The notes: a model not told the origin generated them from the sequence alone. A stretch of 64,000 nt of DNA from Maridesulfovibrio ferrireducens (GCF_900101105.1 NZ_FNGA01000003.1:1-64000); one strand, 5' to 3'. Shown: positions 54,195 through 62,560, counted from the first letter of the stretch. Program-made: numbers and translations.

Positions 54195-56330
54195 CTACCA
54201 CTTTTTGCCGAGATCCAAGGGGGATGAGAGACGCATCAGTATTTGCTGAGTATCTTCTCCGGCCGAGAATCGTTCGTATACACCTAATGCCCACATGGGG
54301 AAGTACTGGCTGTATCCGTGGTAACGCAGGTAAAATACTTTAGGAAAGCCGGTACCTGTGAAATATTTTTCATCCCAGCTACCGTCGTCTTTCTGGGTGT
54401 CGAGCAGGTAGCGGATACCTTTACTTACGGCTTTGCTATTTACTTTATGTGCAGCCATCAGCCCAAGCAGGGCCCATGATGTCTGCGATGGTGTTGATTC
54501 GCCCATCCCTGCATAGCGGGGATCATTGTAGCTTAGGCAGGTTTCACCCCATCCACCATCTTTATTCTGGTGATTTTCAAACCATTCAACAGCCTTGCAG
54601 ACATATGAAGAGTTCATATCTTCACCGACCTGACGCAGTCCGCAAAGGACAGACCAAGTTCCGTATATGTAGTTAACTCCCCAGCGTCCGAACCATGAAC
54701 CGTCGTCTTCCTGTTCTTTTTTTAGAAACTCAATTCCTTCTTTAATCGGACGGAAGCTTTTATCGTATCCGATAACTCCGAGCAGTTCGAGTACGCGAGC
54801 TGTCAGGTCGGATGTAGGCGGATCAAGCAGTGCTCCGTGATCGGCAAATGGAATGTCATTCAGGTAAAGAGCGTCGTTATCAATATCAAACGCCGCGTAA
54901 CCGCCGCCTGTGCACTGCATTCCGATGAGCCAGTTTACAGATTTAATGAAATTTTCGCGATGTTCTTCCATTTCCAGAACTCCGGCACGAGCCATCGCCA
55001 TCAGGACCATAGCTGTGTCGTCCAGATCCGGGTAGAAAGTATTTTCGAACTGGAAAGCCCATCCGCCGCCTTCAAGGCTTGGAGCTTTAGAAATCCAGTC
55101 ACCTTTGAAGAATATCTGCTGGTCGAACAACCATTTAATTGTGCTCTGAACCAGTTTGCTGTCTATGTCTTCTCCGGCCTCGACTATGGCGGAAAGAGTC
55201 AAGCAAGTGTCCCATATAGGTGAGTTGCAAGGCTGGCACATGCACTGCTCCAGATTCTCGGCAGTCCCTTTGTTCGGAGAAATGTCAAGTTCGGGCGCTG
55301 CGGAAAGTTCACGGCCTCCTGTTACGACTGTGAATTCCCAAGGGGATTCTTCACTTACATTAAATCTGTCTACCATGAGGTCATCAACGGCTTGCAGGCC
55401 GCGTGCGTAATCCGGGTCTGACTCATCATAACCGAGCAGGCTCATAGCTGTTACGGCATTTGCCATTGCTGGGAAAATTGCACCTATACCACCGCGTCCG
55501 GCCATGTGATCACGGGTCCAGTTCTCAGCGTATTTAAGGGCTTTGTTGTGAATGGATTCCGGTATTAAATGTATTGTCCTTTTCATCACTCTATCAAGCA
55601 GGATAAAGAGATTCTTCCGCAGTGCCTTATCTCTATATCTGTCGATATAAATTAATTCTTCCTGTGGCTTGCAGAAAAGTTCAGGGACTGATTCTTCCGG
55701 GCGCAGATTGCATACAGGTTTTTTTGCGTAAATAATAAGCAATGGATAAATAACCGATCTTGACCAGTAGGAAACTTTGGTCAAATGGAAGAAGAACCAT
55801 TTTGGCAACAGCACAATTTCAATGGGCATAGCCGGAGGGCAGTGCCATGGAAGCTGTCCGAAGGTTGCAAGGCAGATGCGTGTGAAAACATTTGCGGTTT
55901 CCGCGCCGCCTTTAGCAAGGATTATCTGACGGGCACGCACCATGTGCTCAGCTTCTTTGTCATCGCCAAGTACCTTAAGAGCCATATAGGCTTTTACGGA
56001 GGCACTGATGTTAACAGGGCCGTCGTGATCATGAAGGGGCCAGCCGCCGTCAGGCATCTGTTTGGAACGGATGTAGTTACCGAGTCGTTCAGCAACTTTC
56101 GGGTCCATTTTGCGGTTCAAAAATCTCTGGAACATTATATATTCTGATGGAATAGTTACATCTGCTTCAAGAGCGAAGACCCAATATCCGTCAGGACTTT
56201 GCAGCGAGCGGAAGCGGCTGACAACTCGTTTAAGAGCTTCTTTGGGTTGCAATAGCGCTACAACCTGATTACGGCTTCTGTTGCTTTTTTTGCTCACATT
56301 ATTTTTTGGTGTCTTTCTATTTTTGTTCAT
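54195..56330 (-). CDS. shc: Squalene-hopene cyclase
   Basis: Cyclises squalene to hopene, the first step to hopanoids, at the inner membrane. The 711-residue protein has the proton-donating DXDD motif (DLDDTAMV, near residue 430) and several QW repeats (QMPDGGWPLHD, QEDDGSWFGRWG, NKDGGWGETCLSYND, QKDDGSWDEKYF). The C-terminal GTGFPKVFYLRYHGYSQYFP is family typical. The N-terminus begins with a short basic low-complexity stretch. It sits between a TetR gene and a thioesterase gene in one operon. Confidence 0.96.
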   Translation of the reverse strand: MNKNRKTPKNNVSKKSNRSRNQVVALLQPKEALKRVVSRFRSLQSPDGYWVFALEADVTIPSEYIMFQRFLNRKMDPKVAERLGNYIRSKQMPDGGWPLHDHDGPVNISASVKAYMALKVLGDDKEAEHMVRARQIILAKGGAETANVFTRICLATFGQLPWHCPPAMPIEIVLLPKWFFFHLTKVSYWSRSVIYPLLIIYAKKPVCNLRPEESVPELFCKPQEELIYIDRYRDKALRKNLFILLDRVMKRTIHLIPESIHNKALKYAENWTRDHMAGRGGIGAIFPAMANAVTAMSLLGYDESDPDYARGLQAVDDLMVDRFNVSEESPWEFTVVTGGRELSAAPELDISPNKGTAENLEQCMCQPCNSPIWDTCLTLSAIVEAGEDIDSKLVQSTIKWLFDQQIFFKGDWISKAPSLEGGGWAFQFENTFYPDLDDTAMVLMAMARAGVLEMEEHRENFIKSVNWLIGMQCTGGGYAAFDIDNDALYLNDIPFADHGALLDPPTSDLTARVLELLGVIGYDKSFRPIKEGIEFLKKEQEDDGSWFGRWGVNYIYGTWSVLCGLRQVGEDMNSSYVCKAVEWFENHQNKDGGWGETCLSYNDPRYAGMGESTPSQTSWALLGLMAAHKVNSKAVSKGIRYLLDTQKDDGSWDEKYFTGTGFPKVFYLRYHGYSQYFPMWALGVYERFSAGEDTQQILMRLSSPLDLGKKW

Positions 56331-56351
56331 TTGATAAATCCTTTTATTCTA

Positions 56352-56960
56352 TTAGACGATTGCGTCTACTGCAGAGTCGATGACTTGTCTTTTTAATTTT
56401 TCAACCGGACCCCATTCGAAGTTCGGGTATGTTACCAGCAGGGCGGTAAGTCCGTGTGCTGCTGCTATAACTGAGTTTGATGTCACAAGAATATCTTCTT
56501 CTGACGAACCTGGCGGCATACATTTTTTCACGCACGAGTTGATGCGGTCGTACATGGTTTTGCCCAGAGGATTATGCTCAAAGTGTGAGTTTTTGGCATT
56601 CCATAGATCAGTTTCCATCATAAATCCGACTCTGTAAGCGTTAGGATTTTGAAGTCCCATTGTTACGAAAGTGTGCAAAATATTTTTCAGTGCAGCTTTC
56701 GGAGATTTCGAAACGGAAAGAATCTCGTTTATTGCCTGCAAAAATTCCCGATATGTTTCTTCAGTCAGACACAGGAATAATTCCTTTTTGTCTTTGAAGT
56801 GATGATATATAGTAGTAGGCGAATAGCCGATAGTTGTCGCCAGCTTGCGCATGGATACCTGCGCGTAGCCGTGCTCAGCAAAGAGTTTTCGCGCCGCATC
56901 AAGTATCAGCATTTTAAGCGGAAGCTGAGGGCTTTCTAATGTCGTTGCATGTATTGTCAT
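56352..56960 (-). CDS. TetR family regulator of the hopanoid operon
   Basis: 202 residues. The helix-turn-helix is at about 35-60 (VSMRKLATTIGYSPTTIYHHFKDKKELF), followed by a helical sensor domain. GGAG precedes the ATG. It lies 21 nt upstream of shc in the same direction, so it most likely controls shc and the thioesterase in response to a lipid-type ligand (inference). Confidence 0.9.
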   Translation of the reverse strand: MTIHATTLESPQLPLKMLILDAARKLFAEHGYAQVSMRKLATTIGYSPTTIYHHFKDKKELFLCLTEETYREFLQAINEILSVSKSPKAALKNILHTFVTMGLQNPNAYRVGFMMETDLWNAKNSHFEHNPLGKTMYDRINSCVKKCMPPGSSEEDILVTSNSVIAAAHGLTALLVTYPNFEWGPVEKLKRQVIDSAVDAIV

Positions 56961-57142
56961 CTAGTAAATCTCCATTACTTAACACTGTTAAGCTGCTGCT
57001 TCATTTGCATGAAAAAATACCGCTGTCAACAAAATGTAACAATGGATAATCACTTTTTTATATGAGAATTATGTCGGTATTTTGAACTATTTAAAAGATG
57101 TGGCGCAGTTTGAGGCTTGTTGAAAATAATATAAGAAAAATC

Positions 57143-57171
57143 TTGCAATAGAAAACCGACTTGTATATATC
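57143..57171 (+). promoter_or_regulatory. Probable promoter of tRNA-Arg
   Basis: TTGCAA at 57143-57148 and TATATC at 57166-57171 with a 17-nt spacer, about 50 nt before the mature tRNA start. Confidence 0.5.
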
Positions 57172-57222
57172 TTCTCAGCTCAGGCGGGTAATAACCTTAT
57201 CCGGCCTGTTTTCATATAAAGT

Positions 57223-57299
57223 GGCCCCGTAGCTCAGTCGGATAGAGCGCAAGATTCCTAATCTTGGTGCCGTAGGTTCGATTCCTACCGGGGTCACCA
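57223..57299 (+). tRNA. tRNA-Arg (anticodon CCT)
   Basis: 77 nt including an encoded CCA. The acceptor stem GGCCCCG/CGGGGTC, anticodon stem CAAGA/TCTTG with loop TTCCTAA, and T arm with GGTTCGATTCC are all present. It reads AGG codons. Its 3' end (57280-57299) is the left repeat of an integrated element; the full tRNA is intact on this side. Confidence 0.97.
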
Positions 57300-57345
57300 T
57301 ATGAATAAAAAAGGTTTATACTCTTTTGAGTGTAAACCTTTTTTT
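57280..57345 (+). repeat. Left attachment-type repeat (attL): tRNA 3' end plus terminator
   Basis: GATTCCTACCGGGGTCACCA (last 20 nt of the tRNA) followed by TATGAATAAAAA and a terminator hairpin (GGTTTATACTC-TTTT-GAGTGTAAACC, T run). The same sequence recurs at 61162-61226: the first 32 nt are identical, then one A is lost and a few bases differ. Confidence 0.9.
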
Positions 57346-57493
57346 GTGTTGTGTGGGGTTGTCAATCGGGGATGTTAAGCTAGGAAAATCTTGGAATTTT
57401 AATTATAAGAGCATTGCTTATCTATTAATTCTTGAAGAGGTTAATTGGATTATAATATCTTTAAAAGCTTCAGTTGTTGAGGTTAGATAAACT

Positions 57494-58222
57494 TTACTCG
57501 TTTAATGTTTTAAATATATCATCTATGTTTTTGCCTCTTAATGTGTTAATTTGTATATAAATTGGCATGAAGCTAGAAATAAAAATATTTTGGATCGATA
57601 TTGTACATGCTGATATTAACGTAATAAATATAATTGAAGAGAGAATGTCAATTTTGTCAGTTAATGACCCAAATATTAGTATTGCCATGAGTAGACCAAA
57701 TGAAATGCATGAAGTAAATGAGTAAAATCTAATTTTAGAAGTGATTTTTTCTAACGATTGAACATATTCCTCAGAAAGAATGAGTTTGGTCTTGTTATCT
57801 AAATTTTGTGTCGTTAAGGATATACTAGAAAGCTTTTTTTTGTAGTCATCAAGATCAATTCTGCTGAGTATTATTTTGTATATGCCATTTTTGATAATTC
57901 TATGTAGATAATATGCAAATAATGATTGTAGTATGGCCATCAATATATGGTATGTTTGTAAATTTCCGACAGCTCCATTTTCATATGAAATTAGGTCTCT
58001 AATCTTTATATATAGTATTTTTTCTGTGAAGCCTAAGCTGATATTTATAGGTGTCGATATGTACGTTTCTGATGAATTTGATTTATTATCTAAGAGGATC
58101 TCTGTATTGTATTTGTTGGCAACTGTATAGCTAGATATAAAAATTATCATTAGGGCTAGTACAGCATATGTGGAACACCTACTTTCATCCTTAAATAGGT
58201 CGTAAATTTTTTTATTAATCAA
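57494..58222 (-). CDS. Four-span membrane protein of unknown function (island gene)
   Basis: 242 residues, no recognised family. Predicted spans: about 18-37 (TYAVLALMIIFISSYTVANK), 91-110 (YHILMAILQSLFAYYLHRII), 165-187 (FYSFTSCISFGLLMAILIFG) and 193-222. A charged, probably cytoplasmic loop of about 55 residues joins spans 2 and 3. The start is TTG at 58222, only 2 nt after the stop of the preceding gene, with GAGAG about 10 nt upstream. The codon use is visibly more AT-rich than in the flanking core genes, a sign of transfer. Pairing with a soluble protein suggests a two-component unit whose membrane part may be an effector; this is inference. Confidence 0.7.
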   Translation of the reverse strand: MINKKIYDLFKDESRCSTYAVLALMIIFISSYTVANKYNTEILLDNKSNSSETYISTPINISLGFTEKILYIKIRDLISYENGAVGNLQTYHILMAILQSLFAYYLHRIIKNGIYKIILSRIDLDDYKKKLSSISLTTQNLDNKTKLILSEEYVQSLEKITSKIRFYSFTSCISFGLLMAILIFGSLTDKIDILSSIIFITLISACTISIQNIFISSFMPIYIQINTLRGKNIDDIFKTLNE

Positions 58223-58224
58223 TT

Positions 58225-59082
58225 TTATAGTTCTCTCAAGAATTTAATAAAATAAATATCTCCTGCTATCCTGTCAATAGTCCCGTATTCTATAACTGGA
58301 GCACCAATGAATTGTATTGTTTGTCCTTTTGTATAGGGATGAATTTCCATAAAATCTTCATTTGATGTAACTCTTAGACTTGATGTTCTATGAGTTATGG
58401 TGTTGTAAAAATCTCCGCTATGTCTATTTGCATGGATGAATTGAATGTTGCCTTGGAATATAACGGGATTACCTATGTCTCTACTCGATATTAATGTATG
58501 AAAATTTTTACTTATTCTTCCATCGAATTCTAGTGTATGAGTTTTATTTCCATGCATTGTTAATTCAAGTTTGTTGTCAAGTGGTAAGTTTATCATAGGT
58601 GAAACCATTTTCGATTGATACTTGGCTATTGATTTTTGTCCAAAATTGTTTGAAGTATCGCCGTCTTGTAAGAAATTTTCAAATGGTTGCGCTGTTAGAG
58701 ATTCATTGTATATATTTTCCTTAACAGTGTGTGCTTGTCGTGCAAGACTAATGCTTCTTTCTAAGCCTCTTTCTTTTGCCTTTTCATATGGAGGCAAAAT
58801 CGAACTCATAAATCGCTCTACAGTTTTTTCTGCATTTAAAGTTCCCGCTCTAATAGATTGAAACCAACTTTGCCCAAGAGGTAATTCTGCAGTGAATATA
58901 AAATTTTCTCTTTCAAACTTATTCATTTGGGCATTTTTAATAACTCCACCATGTCTATGAACGTCAAGATATGCTCTGCTTAGTGCCCTATTTAGACTAT
59001 CGAGAGTCGTTGTCAGTATGTCTAGGCTAACTGTATGATTCTCAAATACGGGACCTGTAAAGTGATAGTCAATTCCCTTCAT
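58225..59082 (-). CDS. Soluble protein of unknown function, partner of the membrane protein (island gene)
   Basis: 285 residues without signal peptide or membrane span; no family recognised. The N-terminal 130 residues look helical (VSLDILTTTLDSLNRALSRAYLDVHRHGG, then ERFMSSILPPYEKAKERGLERS). The C-terminal half is strand-rich with regular short beta stretches (KLELTMHGNKTHTLEFDG, PVIFQGNIQFIHANRHSG, TIQFIGAPVIEYGTIDRIAG), suggesting a small barrel or sandwich. GGAG precedes the ATG. AT-rich like its partner, which follows after 2 nt. Candidates include a sensor for a membrane effector, as in some phage-defence pairs, but no defence motif is visible. Confidence 0.72.
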   Translation of the reverse strand: MKGIDYHFTGPVFENHTVSLDILTTTLDSLNRALSRAYLDVHRHGGVIKNAQMNKFERENFIFTAELPLGQSWFQSIRAGTLNAEKTVERFMSSILPPYEKAKERGLERSISLARQAHTVKENIYNESLTAQPFENFLQDGDTSNNFGQKSIAKYQSKMVSPMINLPLDNKLELTMHGNKTHTLEFDGRISKNFHTLISSRDIGNPVIFQGNIQFIHANRHSGDFYNTITHRTSSLRVTSNEDFMEIHPYTKGQTIQFIGAPVIEYGTIDRIAGDIYFIKFLREL

Positions 59083-59307
59083 GCGAGGACTCCAATTTTT
59101 AATGGCAGTTTGATGGCTAATAGTCGCGCTGTTATTTCCAAGTTTATTCTTTAGTTGTTATATGTTTGTGCGTCAATATTTAGGTTTGTTTTTCATGGTG
59201 TGTGATCTATTTTGAAGTTAACTCGCATAGTCACTAACACGTCATCACCAATTTCGGCTAACCGAAGAATCACCCCTAACAAAATACTAAATTAAAAAAA
59301 GATTCGG
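59083..59307. other. AT-rich intergenic stretch within the island
   Basis: It lies between the 285-residue gene's start and the DUF6573-like relic and should hold the promoter of the two-gene unit (minus strand). I see no coding region or repeat in it. Confidence 0.4.
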
Positions 59308-59560
59308 ATGGCTAATAATAGCGATCCAATATTTAATCTTATCTACGCATATACACGGAAACAAGCTGTCGAAGACGGGAATATCATTGATGTTACAGCG
59401 TAAGCTAATGAATCATAATTTAACGTACCTGTGTGTATTTCACTAAATCTACACGCGAAATATAGCACACCACCCAGCGACTTCGAAGGTGAAGTGTAGA
59501 GCCTCGAAGGTCGGTTGCAGGATCTGTAGGTGTACTCTTACAAAAGGGTAAGTGTTATGC
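59308..59560 (+). pseudogene. Decayed DUF6573-like gene
   Basis: A plus-strand frame begins MANNSDPIFNLIYAYTRKQA with VEDGNIIDVTA next, then is broken by TAA (59401), TAA (59416) and TAG (59497). Between the stops it continues in the same frame (FNVPVCISLNLHA, then SDFEGEV, then EGRLQDL). The pattern IF-x-YTRxQAxEDGxxxDVT, a later PV segment, and GRLxDL fits DUF6573, a family found on plasmids and integrative elements. The frame is kept through three stops without a frameshift, so this is a relic. Assignment is from memory of the family, not alignment. Confidence 0.6.
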
Positions 59561-59818
59561 CTTAAAATTGATTTTAGACCCTTCGGAAATAAATTCTTCG
59601 TCAAATATGATGTTAATTTTTTCTGGCTCTATACGGTAAAAGTTTATGAGCATTACAGTGCAATTATTTACTGTGAAATTTTTCATAGATATTGATTTAA
59701 TGTTGTCTTTTATCAAAGTGTAAGTCTCGTTATCAGATGAATATACCGTTGCCATTCGTCCATTTTCTTGAGCTATAGCCATTAGGGTTTTCAATGTTTC
59801 TTTTTCATCATTATTCAT
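59555..59818 (-). CDS. Small protein of unknown function (island gene)
   Basis: 87 residues, acidic, no recognised domain; predicted helix (MNNDEKETLKTLMAIAQENG) then a strand-rich part (TYTLIKDNIKSISMKNFTVN, TVMLINFYRI). AGGAAAG precedes the ATG at a good distance, which supports expression. Its 3' end overlaps the last few bases of the DUF6573-like relic on the other strand. Confidence 0.6.
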   Translation of the reverse strand: MNNDEKETLKTLMAIAQENGRMATVYSSDNETYTLIKDNIKSISMKNFTVNNCTVMLINFYRIEPEKINIIFDEEFISEGSKINFKA

Positions 59819-59871
59819 AAATTTTCTTTCCTGATAGGTATTATCAAATTTAAGCGGTGATCATCCCTTTT

Positions 59872-60906
59872 TTATTGCTCTTGTTGATCCTTCTGCTTGG
59901 CTAACAGCATATTATACAACCTTTCCGCGGATTCAAGGTTCCCGGTGTCATTTGTTTTTCTGAAAATTTCCACAGCCTTTTCGGAGATGGTAATTGCTTT
60001 TTTAAGGTAGCCCATTTTATCGAGATTCATAGCCAGATTAAACGTAAAGGCCGCCATTAAAATGGGATTTCCAGAATTCTTTGCAAATTCAACTGCTTTT
60101 TCTCCATAGTTGATTGAATTTTCATGATCCTGCTTTCTCTGGTAGAGGGCTCCGAGATTGTTTGCGTTCAGCGCCGCAAATCCCATCAGGTTCAGCTCCG
60201 TGCACAGTTCCATGGATTTAATAATATTCTGTTCAGCTTCTTCGAGCTTTTCCTGTTTCAGTTGTTCTGTCCCGGCGAGATTGAGAATTTCCGCCAGACA
60301 ATGTTTGCAGTTATGTTCTTCATAAATGTCAGCAGCCTTAAGAAAATTTTCGATGGCTTCGTCTGAATTTTTCCCACAAATTTGTCGAGCCGAGGATTCA
60401 AGGGCCTTGGCGTCCTGAATTTTTAGCATTTTTCGATACGATTTTTGGGACGCGCTGACGTGTTCAGTTTCCATTTGCATATGGCCAAGCTGCAGCCAGC
60501 CGTATATGTCGTCGGGGCCGAACTGTACGCATTTTTCATACGTTTCACGGGCCAGATCGAGGTCTTTGATGAAAACAATGGAGCCAAGCCAGCGGTAAAT
60601 TTGTGAAGTCTCGGGGTTTTGTCCCTTGTGTGTGGTTTCTTTCTCTTTTGCAATACCGGTGAGCAGGTCGATCATGCTGTCCGGTTTTCCGGTTCCGAGC
60701 AGTTCTTCTGCTTTGGTCAACTGGGAAACGATTTCCGGATTTTTTTTCAGACTTTGGATTCCCTTTAAGGCATCTGTGAATCCGTGAATAATTTCATCTT
60801 TTTGTAGGAAAACGAACTTTTCCGGGATGGTTTGGGCGTTGGAGTATGTTTTTTCGGCCAGTTCTTTGATCTCTTCAGGGGATAGGGCAAAGGATGATGT
60901 GGGCAT
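59872..60906 (-). CDS. Tetratricopeptide repeat protein (island gene)
   Basis: 344 residues from the ATG at 60906, which has GGAG upstream; an in-frame start at 61002 lacks one. After about 100 residues without repeats come TPR units (YGWLQLGHMQMETEHVSASQ, NLAGTEQLKQEKLEEAEQN, NANNLGALYQRKQDHENSIN, FNLAMNLDKMGYLKKAITI). The base composition is closer to that of the core genes than to its island neighbours, so it may have joined the element separately. Protein-interaction role; partner unknown. Confidence 0.8.
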   Translation of the reverse strand: MPTSSFALSPEEIKELAEKTYSNAQTIPEKFVFLQKDEIIHGFTDALKGIQSLKKNPEIVSQLTKAEELLGTGKPDSMIDLLTGIAKEKETTHKGQNPETSQIYRWLGSIVFIKDLDLARETYEKCVQFGPDDIYGWLQLGHMQMETEHVSASQKSYRKMLKIQDAKALESSARQICGKNSDEAIENFLKAADIYEEHNCKHCLAEILNLAGTEQLKQEKLEEAEQNIIKSMELCTELNLMGFAALNANNLGALYQRKQDHENSINYGEKAVEFAKNSGNPILMAAFTFNLAMNLDKMGYLKKAITISEKAVEIFRKTNDTGNLESAERLYNMLLAKQKDQQEQ

Positions 60907-61035
60907 AAGGACTCCTACATTTTGAAATGCATAATGTGATGTTATGACAAGAGTTATCATCGATTTGTGGAGGTCGCAATCCCTACAGAAAAGGTAGCGC
61001 AAAACTTACATAATTTTTTGATAAGTCAGACACAA

Positions 61036-61072
61036 AGAAAGGCCAGCCCCTCTGTGGAAGGGCTGGCCTATT
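61036..61072. terminator. Terminator-like hairpin inside the right end of the island
   Basis: AGGCCAGCCC pairs with GGGCTGGCCT; T-rich sequence follows on the plus strand. No plus-strand gene ends here, so it may be what remains of a lost gene such as an integrase. Confidence 0.6.
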
Positions 61073-61161
61073 ATTTATTGAAAAGTCGTCAGTTTTTCTT
61101 AGAGGCGTATAATACCAGCCGACCTTTCCTACCCTTGTTTTGCGGTTGAACTTAAACTTTG

Positions 61162-61226
61162 GATTCCTACCGGGGTCACCATATGAATAAAAAGGTTTAT
61201 ACTCATTTGAGTGTAAACTTTTTTTT
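61162..61226 (+). repeat. Right attachment-type repeat (attR)
   Basis: Second copy of GATTCCTACCGGGGTCACCA with the following TATGAATAAAAA and the terminator hairpin (GGTTTATACTC-ATTT-GAGTGTAAAC, T run). The sequence left of 61162 is unrelated to a tRNA, so only the 3' 20 nt are duplicated, the usual footprint of tRNA-targeting integration. Confidence 0.9.
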
Positions 61227-61238
61227 GTCTTTCCGTCT

Positions 61239-61898
61239 TTATTTCGTCTTATTTGTTGAGCCTAACCATGAATTAAGTATATGAATTTTGCTGTTATAGA
61301 ATTTAACCAGATAGCCTACTAACAGGGCGGCAATGACTGTTCCTTCACGTATTCCTTCCAGCCTGTTCATTAAAATAAAGGAACTTATTATCCCGATGAT
61401 GACCATTGAGCTATCAAGACCTATTTTGATTTTGCCGAATTCTTTTTTGAAAGTATCAGTAACTACAAGTGCTAATCCTTCACCGGGAAGGTATGTAAGG
61501 TTTGTTTTTACCAATAGAAAAATCCCAAACGCAATGACAACGCAACTAAGCAAGCTACATAGAATCTGCCACACGTAGGTTGAAGCATTGAGTCCTGATA
61601 TAAGATATAAGGCAAAATCAATACAAAACCCGAAGATGGTTACTGCTATCAGTTGTGAAAAATGCAGAAGAGTGAATTTTTTTTGTAAAATTAAAAACTG
61701 CGCGATAACGAAAAGAGTATTCATGAGAATGGTCAGTTCGCCCAGAGTATAGTTGGATTGTAGACTATATACATATGGAATGCATGATATAGGAGAAACT
61801 CCTAAGTTGGCTTTGACTGATAAAGCCACGCCTAGCGCCATTATAAAAATCCCTAAGATTGCTATGAAAAATCTTTTGACGATATTAATTTTTGACAT
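61239..61898 (-). CDS. YczE/YitT-like membrane protein
   Basis: 219 residues with about five to six predicted membrane spans. The opening FFIAILGIFIMALGVALSVKANLGVSPISCIPYV and the later FLLVKTNLTYLPGEGLALVV are features of the YczE/YitT (DUF6198-type) membrane family, whose function is not established; some members sit beside regulators and are thought to be transporters. The MarR gene lies 25 nt upstream in the same direction and probably controls it. Confidence 0.75.
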   Translation of the reverse strand: MSKINIVKRFFIAILGIFIMALGVALSVKANLGVSPISCIPYVYSLQSNYTLGELTILMNTLFVIAQFLILQKKFTLLHFSQLIAVTIFGFCIDFALYLISGLNASTYVWQILCSLLSCVVIAFGIFLLVKTNLTYLPGEGLALVVTDTFKKEFGKIKIGLDSSMVIIGIISSFILMNRLEGIREGTVIAALLVGYLVKFYNSKIHILNSWLGSTNKTK

Positions 61899-61923
61899 GT
61901 ATTTATCTCAAAAAAACAAAAGA

Positions 61924-62397
61924 TTAAGTGTCTTTGTGTTCGTTGGCAGATATATGAGAATATAAATTGTCTACCATTTTATTAAGCATCCCCATAAACA
62001 ATAGCCGCTCTTTTTCATCAAAGTCTTTAAAAAGAACTTCGTTATGGTTTTTGAGGATACCTATAATGTTAGCCTGTAAAGATTTGGCTTTGTTTGTAGG
62101 ATAAACTAGCTTTCGCCGACGATCTTCTCGGTCTTCTTTGCGGTAGACCAGTCCTTCTTTTTCAAGATTTTGCAGTGCTCTGGCTGTTGCAGCCCTATCA
62201 ATTTGTAGATAATTTGTTAAATCTTCCTGAACAATCCCTTCGTTGCATAGTATTTTCATTAAGAAAGGGATTTTACCTCGTCCTATATCTATTTGAGACA
62301 ACGGCCCTGATAGATAGGTCATACTAAGGCGATGTATTATGGATAATCTTCGTCCTGGTGAATTTTGGTCAAACTTTTTTATTTGTTCTAAAGCCAT
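61924..62397 (-). CDS. MarR family transcriptional regulator
   Basis: 157 residues from the ATG at 62397 (GGGGT upstream). The winged helix is at about 45-105: EGIVQEDLTNYLQIDRAATARALQNLEKEGLVYRKEDREDRRRKLVYPT, with the recognition helix and the DxRxR wing typical of MarR. Two tandem palindromes lie directly upstream, which argues for autoregulation. It precedes the YczE/YitT-like gene, forming a self-contained regulator-transporter cassette between two hairpin repeats. Confidence 0.9.
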   Translation of the reverse strand: MALEQIKKFDQNSPGRRLSIIHRLSMTYLSGPLSQIDIGRGKIPFLMKILCNEGIVQEDLTNYLQIDRAATARALQNLEKEGLVYRKEDREDRRRKLVYPTNKAKSLQANIIGILKNHNEVLFKDFDEKERLLFMGMLNKMVDNLYSHISANEHKDT

Positions 62398-62411
62398 GGG
62401 TACCCCGATTA

Positions 62412-62440
62412 GTTGACAGGTCAATTGTTGACTGGTCAAT
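62412..62440. promoter_or_regulatory. Tandem MarR operator
   Basis: GTTGACAGGTCAAT at 62412-62425 and GTTGACTGGTCAAT at 62427-62440. Each contains the palindrome TTGAC-N2-GTCAA, and the centres are 15 bp apart. They lie 15-43 nt upstream of the MarR start. Confidence 0.7.
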
Positions 62441-62560
62441 AAATTTTGCTGCCTTAGTTGTCAAGGAGCTTGATTGTTTTTGGGGGAAGAAGAGGGGAGA
62501 TAACGTTTTGTCTTTTATCGATAGAGATGAAACTGGAATGATGTGGTAATAGTTTGAAAG

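Larger units (their letters stand above)
57280..61226. mobile_element. tRNA-bounded integrated element without visible integrase
   Basis: About 3.9 kb between two copies of the tRNA-Arg 3' end. Contents: two AT-rich genes of unknown function (57494-59082), a decayed DUF6573-like gene (59308-59560), a small ORF (59555-59818) and a TPR gene (59872-60906), all but the relic on the minus strand. No integrase, transposase or conjugation gene is seen. It is either a remnant whose integrase was lost or a satellite mobilised in trans. Confidence 0.8.
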
